Below, piece by piece: positions 52,356 through 59,863 of a stretch of DNA of 64,000 bases (position 1 is the stretch's first letter; each line of letters starts with the position of its first letter). The notes beneath the pieces are model-generated. The model was given only the letters and a program-made list of their open reading frames with translations, did no database searches and was not told the DNA's origin. The position numbers and the translations under genes were made by a program. This DNA is from Paenibacillus sp. J2TS4 (GTDB lineage Bacteria > Bacillota > Bacilli > Paenibacillales > NBRC-103111): the NCBI RefSeq assembly GCF_018403245.1, contig NZ_BOSH01000002.1, positions 496,001 to 560,000 of the forward strand, read 5' to 3'.

Positions 52356-53009
52356 CTATAACAGACCGTCTTCCAGTTGCTCCAGCACGCAGTTCCACCA
52401 ATGGTTTTCCTCCGCCAAACTGCTCGCATCCTCTTCTTCAAAACGGGCTCGCATCCGGGCCAGTTCTGCCTTTCGATTGAAGGCTTGCCGTTTCGGAGGC
52501 TTCGGAACGACTTCGCCGCGGCGAAAGGCAGCGAGACGCTCACGCGCTTCCTCCAGAGTCATGTGCGTCGCCGTATCGCCTTCGGACTGACTGGCGGTGA
52601 ACGATCGTATGCAAGACAGAAATAACAGAAACCGGCGGATATCCGTGTTTACGAATCCGGCCTGCCCGGAGGCGGGATGGAAACTATACACATGTCCGGA
52701 ATGTTCAGCCAGCCCCAGAACCGCTGTTTCCGGCTCCCATTCGTATCCGATGGGCAATAGCTTTTGTTCACCCGCTTGGATCAGCCCCATGTCCGGGAAC
52801 GATTGAAAGCGAACGCCCAGAACGGCATGGGCTGGATCGACAAGAGGAAGCCCCTCGTCAAGCAGACGTGCCTCCGTACGCTTGGGTAAATTAACAGATC
52901 GGACGAGAACGGGATCATACCGGACAACAGGAGTATCTCTCTTCACAACTTCACCCCCATCTTCAGAATTAAACTCACTATATTCGTTGTGAATGAACTT
53001 CTTTTTCAA
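52356..53009 (-). CDS. SUKH-4-like (immunity-type) protein
   Basis: 217 aa, soluble. The central region (about 35-150) has the SUKH pattern: LPKRTEARLLDEGLPLVDPA, a variable strand, HVYSFHPASGQAGFVNTDIR, then RFLLFLSCIRSF. The C-terminus is a charged, helical extension (EEARERLAAFRRGEVVPKPP). SUKH proteins usually neutralise contact-dependent or polymorphic toxins; no toxin gene is visible nearby, so it may be an orphan immunity gene or have another role. Confidence 0.6.
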   Translation of the reverse strand: MKKKFIHNEYSEFNSEDGGEVVKRDTPVVRYDPVLVRSVNLPKRTEARLLDEGLPLVDPAHAVLGVRFQSFPDMGLIQAGEQKLLPIGYEWEPETAVLGLAEHSGHVYSFHPASGQAGFVNTDIRRFLLFLSCIRSFTASQSEGDTATHMTLEEARERLAAFRRGEVVPKPPKRQAFNRKAELARMRARFEEEDASSLAEENHWWNCVLEQLEDGLL

Positions 53010-53031
53010 ATGCCATACATATGGTTATATT

Positions 53032-53544
53032 TCACTTTGCATTCCATGCGGCATTACTCAACTCAACAGAGAACTCATAAAACTCGCTGGTTAGTTTTTG
53101 TTCATTAATTTCCTGTTTGTTCTCGATCCGGAACTCTACATTTGTCCTGACTTTGTACTGTCCGGGCTTATCTATGACGAATGTATAATACTCTTCGCTT
53201 CTATGTTCTTCTCCATTGATATGGAGAACCTCATCCGGTTTTAGTTGTGTCAGAAAGCCTATATTGTTTCGAAAGAGCATGCCGCTCTTTCGTTTGAGCG
53301 GATTTCCTTCCGCATCCACAATTTCATAGGTAAACATTCCGGCTCCGTGAGAGATCTCCCAAGAATGTTTCGAGTTGTTTTTCAGGTAACCGGTTATTAT
53401 AAAAGGCTCATTCGCTTGGATACCCTGTAGTTCCTCAATCCCCACCTCTAACATACTTGCGTCAGGTTGGACGCTATTGGAACAACCGGCCAATATACTT
53501 ATGAACATGAACGCAACTACTATTGCATTCGCAACCGCCTTCAT
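53032..53544 (-). CDS. Lipoprotein of unknown function
   Basis: 170 aa. The signal peptide is MKAVANAIVVAFMFISILAGC, split at the lipobox LAGC (Cys21). The mature part is a single beta-rich domain (EPFIITGYLKNNSKHSWEIS, YTFVIDKPGQYKVRTNVEFR), like small Ig-like or BsuPI-type domains. It lies 22 nt before the SUKH-like gene on the same strand, so the two may be co-transcribed. AGGAGG lies upstream of the ATG. Confidence 0.7.
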   Translation of the reverse strand: MKAVANAIVVAFMFISILAGCSNSVQPDASMLEVGIEELQGIQANEPFIITGYLKNNSKHSWEISHGAGMFTYEIVDAEGNPLKRKSGMLFRNNIGFLTQLKPDEVLHINGEEHRSEEYYTFVIDKPGQYKVRTNVEFRIENKQEINEQKLTSEFYEFSVELSNAAWNAK

Positions 53545-53608
53545 AGCTTGTCCTCCTGCTTTGCAACGATTTCCACACAGTTATTTCACCAGAATCCGCT
53601 TTAAAATA

Positions 53609-53998
53609 CTAACTTGAGAAGCCGTCAGGCTTTGCAGCCTCAAACTTGATCTTGTTCAAGTATAATTCCAAAGTCTTTCTACTTCCACCTCGATTTGGTG
53701 AAATCGCCGGAAATTCGTTAATCTTAAATATCTTTACTCTTCCTTCCTCACTGCTCGTTATTTCACCACCTATGGCACGTGCATGAAAATAAAAGCTAAT
53801 CATAGGCCCTGGATAACCTATATTTCTCTTAAATTCCAGACAATCTACAATCTCTATATCTAATCCGGGTTCCTCTTTCGTTTCACGTATAGCTGCCTCT
53901 TCTGGTGATTCTCCATATTCTGCATGGCCACCGGGAAGGGCCGCAGGGAATTCCTCTGGCGAACGGGGTGGCAGTATGGCTACAATTAAGCGTGCGAT
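53609..53998 (-). pseudogene. NUDIX hydrolase lacking its N-terminus
   Basis: A continuous frame ending at 53609 contains LIVAILPPRSPEEFPAALPG, then a canonical Nudix box GGHAEYGESPEEAAIRET and KEEPGLDIE. The natural C-terminal half continues to AAKPDGFSS. Upstream the frame runs straight into the terminator of the next gene with no ATG/GTG/TTG start or ribosome site, so the first 20-30 residues are missing. An ATG at 53803 would omit the Nudix box. Confidence 0.6.
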
Positions 53999-54015
53999 CT
54001 GAGACGCCGTTCGAG

Positions 54016-54077
54016 CCGAAAAACCCGGAGCAGGCCTCTTCGCAGTTCAGGACAACTACGAATAGGCCTGCTCCGGG
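54016..54077 (-). terminator. Terminator of the surface-acylation operon
   Basis: CCCGGAGCAGGCCT and AGGCCTGCTCCGGG are perfect 14-bp arms with a 26-nt loop, followed by TTTTT on the minus strand. Confidence 0.85.
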
Positions 54078-54137
54078 CCAACGACTACTATATATTTACA
54101 ATTCTAACATAAATTTCTGCCGTTTACCGTTCAAAAA

Positions 54138-54632
54138 TTAAAACGTGCCATCAAATGCGCGTTCCATCAGATCGGCCTCGTGGGAGACCGCCAAAAGAAT
54201 AAAGGGGCCTTTGGTTTTCAAGACATGCTTTTCGATAAGAAAGTATTCGTCCGGACGATAGTCTTTAAATTTTACCGTTTGTGCTTCGATTCTTTGCCGT
54301 ATTTTCTCTTTGACGCTTTCCACCTGATTCACATCTTTTACTTTGATGACAGCCAGCTCGTCCGCCTTCACATTGGATGAAGCCGTATAAAGGATAAAAT
54401 CCTCCACCTCCCCGGCATCGATATGGTACAGCTTACTCAGCTTGCTGCTGTCCCCCTGCTTCATATCATCGAGGTTCACCGCCTGCCGGATTCGTTCCCC
54501 CACTTCAGCGGCCGACAGAGCATCGGCAGCCCCGTTCTCCTTGCCGGAACAACCGGCCATAACACCGACAGCCACGGCGAACGCCAGTATCGCGGCTATA
54601 AACTTCCCAATCTCTTTCCTGTAGCTTCTCAT
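54138..54632 (-). CDS. DUF4358 lipoprotein
   Basis: 164 aa. The signal peptide ends in VGVMAGCSG (lipobox Cys28). The mature domain (LSAAEVGERIRQAVNLDDMK, EVEDFILYTASSNVKADELA, DEYFLIEKHVLKTKGPFILL) matches DUF4358, which often accompanies MBOAT acyltransferases in Firmicutes. Its start overlaps the DHHW gene stop by 4 nt. It is the last gene of the five-gene operon. Confidence 0.82.
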   Translation of the reverse strand: MRSYRKEIGKFIAAILAFAVAVGVMAGCSGKENGAADALSAAEVGERIRQAVNLDDMKQGDSSKLSKLYHIDAGEVEDFILYTASSNVKADELAVIKVKDVNQVESVKEKIRQRIEAQTVKFKDYRPDEYFLIEKHVLKTKGPFILLAVSHEADLMERAFDGTF

Positions 54633-55795
54633 TCGATCCCCTCCGATAGCTTCTTAATAGATGGGTCTTCCAAAAAGGTTTGGATATTATAAAGCAGAAG
54701 CATGTCATCGATATCTTGTTCCTGCACGAGCTTCACCAAGTCTTCTTCGTAATAGCGCAGGTCTGCGACGTATATTTCACTAAAGTGCTCCGCTAAGAAA
54801 GGAATCAGGTTGTTGGCGTACGAATCTTTGACCACCAGCAATTTCTTTCCCTCCGGATGGCCCGTTGTTATATGGATAAGCGCATGATTGCCGTTAAGAA
54901 AAACCGCATACTTATCCTTCTTATTGAGATTGTCCATCTCATACAAGGAATCCGACGTTTGTTGTTCTTCGACATACTCAACCGTATAGCTCCGATCCTT
55001 CTTCGGCACATAAAGCTCGATACTGTCTGGCTGCATATGTCTGAATCCGCTCTTCGAATAGATTGAACCGTAAAATTCTTTCGTGACCTGCCGGATATGG
55101 AAATCTTCCCCCTCCTGTGGGGTGATCCCCATTTGCCTGCAAAGCTCCCGATAGGCGTAATAGGCGCCCCGGGTCGTCCAATGATGGTCCGTTTTGTAAA
55201 AAATGGGCTCCTCCCGTTCGGCATACAGCGCAGGATAGACGTCGACAAATCGAATATCGCTATGGAGCACTTGCCGGACTTGGTCCAAATACTTCGGTTC
55301 ATCGCCGGCCGGGGCATAGGCCGGAAGTTTATCCTTGAGCAGGGTGACAGCCGTGGGCACAAGCATCACGTACTTATGAAGGCCCGGCGTGGCACTATCA
55401 AACGAATGAATGGCCTCTATCTTGTCTTCCAAGTCCCCGGCCGCCGGCTCAGTGAATTTTTGAATGAGATATCCGTCATCGCCCAAGTAAATTCCGTTGC
55501 TCTCCTTCTTTCCCATGAGCCGGTCCGCATCGGATTTCACGCCAATCCATACATCCCTGAAAGCAAATTGATCGGATACATACTTTTCGTAATTGGAAGT
55601 GAACCTTCCAGATACAAGAGCTTGCAGTGAAAAATCCGGAAGCCGCTCCAGCACCCGATTTTCCGATTCCGAGAATGCCCTGTCGGGCGTAAGAAGGTGG
55701 AGAGCGCCAATCGTGCCAATAAACAGCAGCAGCAGGATGGCCATTAGATTTCTGTACATTTTGTCATACCTGTTCAGAGCCGGCGCCTCCTTCAA
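54629..55795 (-). CDS. DHHW-family (AlgJ/AlgX-like) protein, acyl-transfer partner of MBOAT
   Basis: 388 aa. It has an N-terminal membrane anchor (LMAILLLLFIGTIGALHLL) and an extracytoplasmic SGNH-like domain. The signature is FYKTDHHWTTRGAYYAYREL, with the catalytic-type Asp-His-His. A later conserved KLLVVKDSYANNLIPFLAEH supplies the serine (KDSYAN). In alginate and related O-acetylation systems this protein passes the acyl group from MBOAT to the polymer. It overlaps its neighbours by 4 nt on each side. Confidence 0.87.
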   Translation of the reverse strand: MKEAPALNRYDKMYRNLMAILLLLFIGTIGALHLLTPDRAFSESENRVLERLPDFSLQALVSGRFTSNYEKYVSDQFAFRDVWIGVKSDADRLMGKKESNGIYLGDDGYLIQKFTEPAAGDLEDKIEAIHSFDSATPGLHKYVMLVPTAVTLLKDKLPAYAPAGDEPKYLDQVRQVLHSDIRFVDVYPALYAEREEPIFYKTDHHWTTRGAYYAYRELCRQMGITPQEGEDFHIRQVTKEFYGSIYSKSGFRHMQPDSIELYVPKKDRSYTVEYVEEQQTSDSLYEMDNLNKKDKYAVFLNGNHALIHITTGHPEGKKLLVVKDSYANNLIPFLAEHFSEIYVADLRYYEEDLVKLVQEQDIDDMLLLYNIQTFLEDPSIKKLSEGIE

Positions 55796-57198
55796 AATCG
55801 AAAGTATAAGAATGGATTGTAGGTTTCATTGACCAAATAAGCCGTAGACAGAATCATAAATATGAAATAAATGGCCGGAACGGCGATTGCGCCTGCCATG
55901 TTTCCTCTTTCCCTAAGGGAAGACAACACTCTCCGGGGAAGCGGCGTTGCGCATAACGCCAGCACGATCAACAGGATGAAATTGGCCGACAGATCACAAA
56001 ATGCTTGATGATCCGCAAATCCGTGCGCACCGAATCCGAACATCGTTCCGATGAATGTCCAGGCGGATGCCAGATTGTCAAATTCGAAGAATACCCACCC
56101 GATGATGACGATCAGAAGCGTGTAGAGATGTCCCACGAAGCCGGGGCTGCGCTGCAGCCATTTCAGCAGAAACAGCTTCTCGGCCGTCACGAAGAAACCG
56201 AAATACAAGCCCCATACAATAAAATTCCAGCTTGCCCCATGCCATAATCCGGTTAAAAACCATACGACCAACAAATTGCGGAGCTGTTTCGGAAGACCCG
56301 ACCGATTACCGCCGAGTGGAATGTAGACGTACTCCCGGAACCAGGAACCCAACGAAATATGCCATCTGCGCCAAAATTCCGTAATGCTTTTGGAAATATA
56401 AGGGTAATTGAAGTTTTCCATAAAATCGAACCCGAACATTTTGCCGAGTCCCCGCGCCATATCCGAATACCCGCTAAAATCGAAATAGATCTGCAGGGTA
56501 AAAGCGATGATGCCGAGCCAGGCGGAAAGAACGCTCAGTTCTCCCATCGGCGTTGCCTTCACGCTCGCCCACAGCAATCCGATATTGTTCGCAAGCAGTA
56601 CTTTCTTGGCCAGTCCCCGGATGAACCATTCCGTCCCTTCGCCAAACCGGTCCAGCGTCATCGTTCGGGAAGCCAGCTGCGCGGCGATATCGCCGTATTT
56701 AACGATTGGACCCGCAACGAGCTGCGGGAACATCGTCACGTAAGCGCCGAAAGAGATCATATTCCTCTGTACGGGCACTTTGTTCCGGTATACGTCCACC
56801 ACGTAGGACATGGTTTGGAACGTATAGAAGGATATGCCGATCGGCAGCGGAAGCTCCGCCGCCTGGATTTGGAGGTGAAATAGCTGGTTGAGATTGTCTA
56901 CAACAAACCCGGCATATTTAAAGAACCCGAGAATGCCTAAACTGCCGGCGATGGAGCCGATGAGAACCGCTTTGGCCATCGGCTGGCGATGTCTGTACTT
57001 ATCGATCAACAGCCCGTTGGCATAGTCGAATACGGTCGAGAAAATCATGATAAAGATATACAACGGCTCGCCCCATGCATAGAAGATCAGGCTTGCAACG
57101 AGCAGGACGGCATTTCTCAGCTTCTTTGGTGATAGATAGTAAATAAGAATGGTGGCCGGCAGAAAGAGGAACAGAAAGATCAGGCTGCTAAAGACCAA
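55792..57198 (-). CDS. MBOAT-family acyltransferase (AlgI/DltB-like)
   Basis: 468 aa with about ten or more membrane helices. The N-terminus MVFSSLIFLFLFLPATILIY is typical, followed by LPLPIGISFYTFQTMSYVVD, ITEFWRRWHISLGSWFREYV, YIPLGGNRSGLPKQLRN, and the catalytic His in TGLWHGASWNFIVWGLYFG. It moves acetyl or another acyl group across the membrane to a surface polymer. The associated amidase and SGNH proteins suggest a cell-wall glycan or exopolysaccharide as acceptor. Confidence 0.92.
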   Translation of the reverse strand: MVFSSLIFLFLFLPATILIYYLSPKKLRNAVLLVASLIFYAWGEPLYIFIMIFSTVFDYANGLLIDKYRHRQPMAKAVLIGSIAGSLGILGFFKYAGFVVDNLNQLFHLQIQAAELPLPIGISFYTFQTMSYVVDVYRNKVPVQRNMISFGAYVTMFPQLVAGPIVKYGDIAAQLASRTMTLDRFGEGTEWFIRGLAKKVLLANNIGLLWASVKATPMGELSVLSAWLGIIAFTLQIYFDFSGYSDMARGLGKMFGFDFMENFNYPYISKSITEFWRRWHISLGSWFREYVYIPLGGNRSGLPKQLRNLLVVWFLTGLWHGASWNFIVWGLYFGFFVTAEKLFLLKWLQRSPGFVGHLYTLLIVIIGWVFFEFDNLASAWTFIGTMFGFGAHGFADHQAFCDLSANFILLIVLALCATPLPRRVLSSLRERGNMAGAIAVPAIYFIFMILSTAYLVNETYNPFLYFRF

Positions 57199-57234
57199 AT
57201 TCCGTCACCTCCGGTTATGAACCCGTCCCGCATA

Positions 57235-57909
57235 TTACTTCACTTGATCCTTCAACATATCCAGCACTAACGGATAGAACCCGGCTTTAAAATGAATGCC
57301 GTCCGCATCGTACAGGTTGGGATGGTCGACAATGATTGGCGATAAATCGACAAATCCGACTTGTTCCTTGGCAGCCAGTTCTTTCAACCCCTGATTGTAA
57401 TCCGCGATATTGCGATAACGGGGCTCCTCCTTCTCCGCTTCCGCAGTTACGGGGGTAACCGCTAAAATCGTTATGGCGGCATCCGGCAGCTTCTCCTTGA
57501 TCGTACCGATCAATTGGGCGTAGTGCGTCAGTGCGTATTCCTTGGGATTGTCGGTAGGCCACAGAATATCGTCCGATCCCAATTGAATGAAGATATGTTT
57601 CGGCTTACGCTTAACCAAATCGTCGATATCTTCGAGCGCGAATTGGGCGGTTTTCCCCGCTCCCGCAAGCACATTCGCCTCATCCAGCACATCGTGGAAC
57701 GACAGCCCCTCCGTAATCGAATCCCCCAGAAATACGCTCGTTTGAAACAGAGTCGCGTATGTAGCTTGTTCTGGAGCTGCGGGGTTCGCCCCCTTTTCTT
57801 GAGCCACAGACCCGGGCTTCTGCCCGCCTTCCGGGTTCCCGCACGCCGCCAACGATAATGCGACGAGTCCTATTAGCAGGGTAATCATCCTTTTTTTGGT
57901 CATGTTCAT
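57235..57909 (-). CDS. SGNH/GDSL-family esterase lipoprotein
   Basis: 224 aa. The lipobox is LSLAACGN (Cys about 23). Block I is VFLGDSITEG (Ser nucleophile), block III is QLGSDDILWP, and block V is DADGIHFKAGF (Asp/His). Probably an extracytoplasmic O-acyl esterase or transferase for the same polymer. It lies 36 nt upstream of the MBOAT gene and 19 nt downstream of the amidase. Confidence 0.87.
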   Translation of the reverse strand: MNMTKKRMITLLIGLVALSLAACGNPEGGQKPGSVAQEKGANPAAPEQATYATLFQTSVFLGDSITEGLSFHDVLDEANVLAGAGKTAQFALEDIDDLVKRKPKHIFIQLGSDDILWPTDNPKEYALTHYAQLIGTIKEKLPDAAITILAVTPVTAEAEKEEPRYRNIADYNQGLKELAAKEQVGFVDLSPIIVDHPNLYDADGIHFKAGFYPLVLDMLKDQVK

Positions 57910-57928
57910 GTATGTCCCTCTCCCGTAC

Positions 57929-58606
57929 TTAGTTTATTTTTAAATATTCCTTCATCCCGTCCAGAATGGAAGCGGCAATCCGATATTGAAAATCGTCTGT
58001 AAACATCTGAGCCTCGTCCTGCGGATTCGTGACATAACCCACTTCCAGCAGCACCGCCGGCATCTTCGTATCTTTCACAACGAAAAAATCCTCTTTCTTC
58101 ACCCCGCGGTCGCGGAATCCGGTCGCCCCAGCCACATGCTTGTGCATAAGCTTGGCCAGATTAAGCGATTCTTTGCGGTAGTAATAAGTTTCCGTACCCG
58201 AAACATCGGGATCGGTATACGTGTTGCCATGAATGGATATAAATAAATCCGCATCCATCTGATTAGCAAATTCGGGTCTTGCCCGATCAATGGAAGACAG
58301 GAATCGGTCATCGGTTCGGGTCATATAGACCTCGATTCGCGGTTCTTGCTGCGCCAGTTCCTTCACCTTCTGTGATAGCTGCAGCGTAAAGTCCTTCTCG
58401 TCTTTGCCGCTGGCGCCGGCAGCGCCCCGGTCCTTGCCCCCGTGTCCCGGATCAATGACCACTTTATATACCGGGGCATCGGCGATATCCGCAGCCCCGC
58501 TCTCGCTCGCGCGAATTTCGCTGGTGTAGCCGGCCTGGAGCTTGTACACGGCAAAAATAAGGATGGCGGCCGCAAGCCATTTAAAGTACGGTTTCCATCG
58601 CTTCAT
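57929..58606 (-). CDS. N-acetylmuramoyl-L-alanine amidase (Amidase_3)
   Basis: 225 aa. An N-terminal membrane anchor (WLAAAILIFAVYKLQAG) is followed by the zinc amidase domain: VVIDPGHGGKDRGAAG, YMTRTDDRFLSS, LFISIHGNTYTDP and the catalytic Glu in AVLLEVGYVTN. It cleaves the amide between muramic acid and the stem peptide. It heads the operon, with GGGGGGAG upstream of the ATG. Confidence 0.92.
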   Translation of the reverse strand: MKRWKPYFKWLAAAILIFAVYKLQAGYTSEIRASESGAADIADAPVYKVVIDPGHGGKDRGAAGASGKDEKDFTLQLSQKVKELAQQEPRIEVYMTRTDDRFLSSIDRARPEFANQMDADLFISIHGNTYTDPDVSGTETYYYRKESLNLAKLMHKHVAGATGFRDRGVKKEDFFVVKDTKMPAVLLEVGYVTNPQDEAQMFTDDFQYRIAASILDGMKEYLKIN

Positions 58607-58954
58607 CGCTCTCCCCCCTTTCCGTCAACCTTACATGCGATGACCCTGCTCCGAAATTCAGGCGGATAGTTGGGCATCGATATGGCTTCTGCATCGATCT
58701 CGCTCAAGGCGGACTCTTGCTGTCACGCTCCCACCTCGCAAAATAGAATAATAGAGAGAGATAAAGATAAGATGCAGATGATATAAAAGTAGTTTAAAAA
58801 CTTAAAATAACCCCAGGTCCCCGCTTAGTTGTCATTTTCCCTGAGAGAAGCGATCTAGGAGTTTGTCCAAATGAACACGTAACTTATATGAGCATGCAGA
58901 ATCACTACATAAAACCGGTGGTATAGCGAATTTATGCTTTGATGCTGCGCCGTT

Positions 58955-59033
58955 TACAAGGGGATATCCTTTCACTGGACAGACTACTAGCTGTATTCCC
59001 GGATACCCCTTCACCGGACAGTCTCCTTGCTGT
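58955..59033. repeat. Two-copy ~38-bp imperfect tandem repeat
   Basis: The unit GGATATCCTTTCACTGGACA...AGCTGTATTCC is followed directly by CGGATACCCCTTCACCGGAC...TGCTGTAGTTTA. No gene is seen in 58607-59863. Confidence 0.55.
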
Positions 59034-59084
59034 AGTTTATGTAGGTAAATTAAAGCGATTGGTAGAAAGTAAGTGATTAACGGA

Positions 59085-59160
59085 GTTTTTCCCGTTAGTT
59101 TTGATTTTTCATATCATAGGGGGACATTAGCTGGAGGAAATCCATTAAGTTATCCAGGCC
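59085..59160. repeat. Degenerate intergenic repeats (family A)
   Basis: TTAGCTGGAGGAAATCCATT and flanking TTAGTTTTGATTTTTCATA resemble the units at 4970-5175 and 30405-30600. Confidence 0.4.
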
Positions 59161-59401
59161 AATGCCTGCCGAGGTACAGTCAGGAAGACAGTTCTATTGG
59201 CCGGGAATGGAATCGGCATATAAATGTGGAGAGAAGCCCCACAATTTGATTCGGAGTCTACTCCAGCGGCGGATAGCCAGTGGTCTAAGGAGATCTAAAG
59301 AAGCCATGAGGTGATTTCAAGCTGCGAAAAATACAAAAAAGGGACCGTCCCAAAAGAGGGTTTGCGAATTTTCAGCCCCGCTCAGCACCGATTTTTTTTC
59401 G

Positions 59402-59449
59402 AGAAAAAGGACCTCACCATCCACCTTTGCAGTGGAATGCGAGGTCCTT
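59402..59449 (-). terminator. Hairpin with T tract in the repeat region
   Basis: AAGGACCTC pairs with GAGGTCCTT, with inner TCCAC/GTGGA. The minus strand continues TTTTTCTCG. Confidence 0.6.
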
Positions 59450-59549
59450 CATTCGTAATATATACTGGAGGTTCTCGTTTTATGCGAACTCCTTCGGGAC
59501 AGCCCACTCCCCCGTCGGGTAGTGTAAAAGACGGACGATAGTCCGGATC

Positions 59550-59705
59550 TTTTTTGGAAAAAAGCTGCCCCGTGCCTGATTCTAAAGCGAAACTGCAGGT
59601 CTTTTTGGGGAAAAGGCGCGCCATGCTTGATTCTAAAGCGATAATGCAGGTCTTTGGAGTGATTTTTGCGAAATCGCCCCATTTGCCAAAAAGACCTGCA
59701 CATTT
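59550..59705. repeat. Imperfect tandem repeat with TGCAGGTCTTT boxes (family D)
   Basis: Two units of about 50 bp share GATTCTAAAGCGA.A.TGCA plus GGTCTTT (ends near 59607 and 59656). An inverted AAAGACCTGCA box follows at 59692-59702, so the last box can pair with it. A minus-strand frame across it would give a peptide repeat (CIIALESSMARLFPKK, CSFALESGTGQLFSKK), but there is no ribosome site. Confidence 0.6.
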
Positions 59706-59863
59706 GACCGTCTTTCGCTCTCTTTGTAGAAAACGGCCGGATTTCAATGTGTTTTTGCTCGTCTTTGCGCCGTCCTTGACATCCATGCTCACGGTGGAAC
59801 ATTCCGTTCAGGCCGTTTCTCAGTCGTTTGGAAAACTACTTTGGAGATTGGAGACAGCCCACT

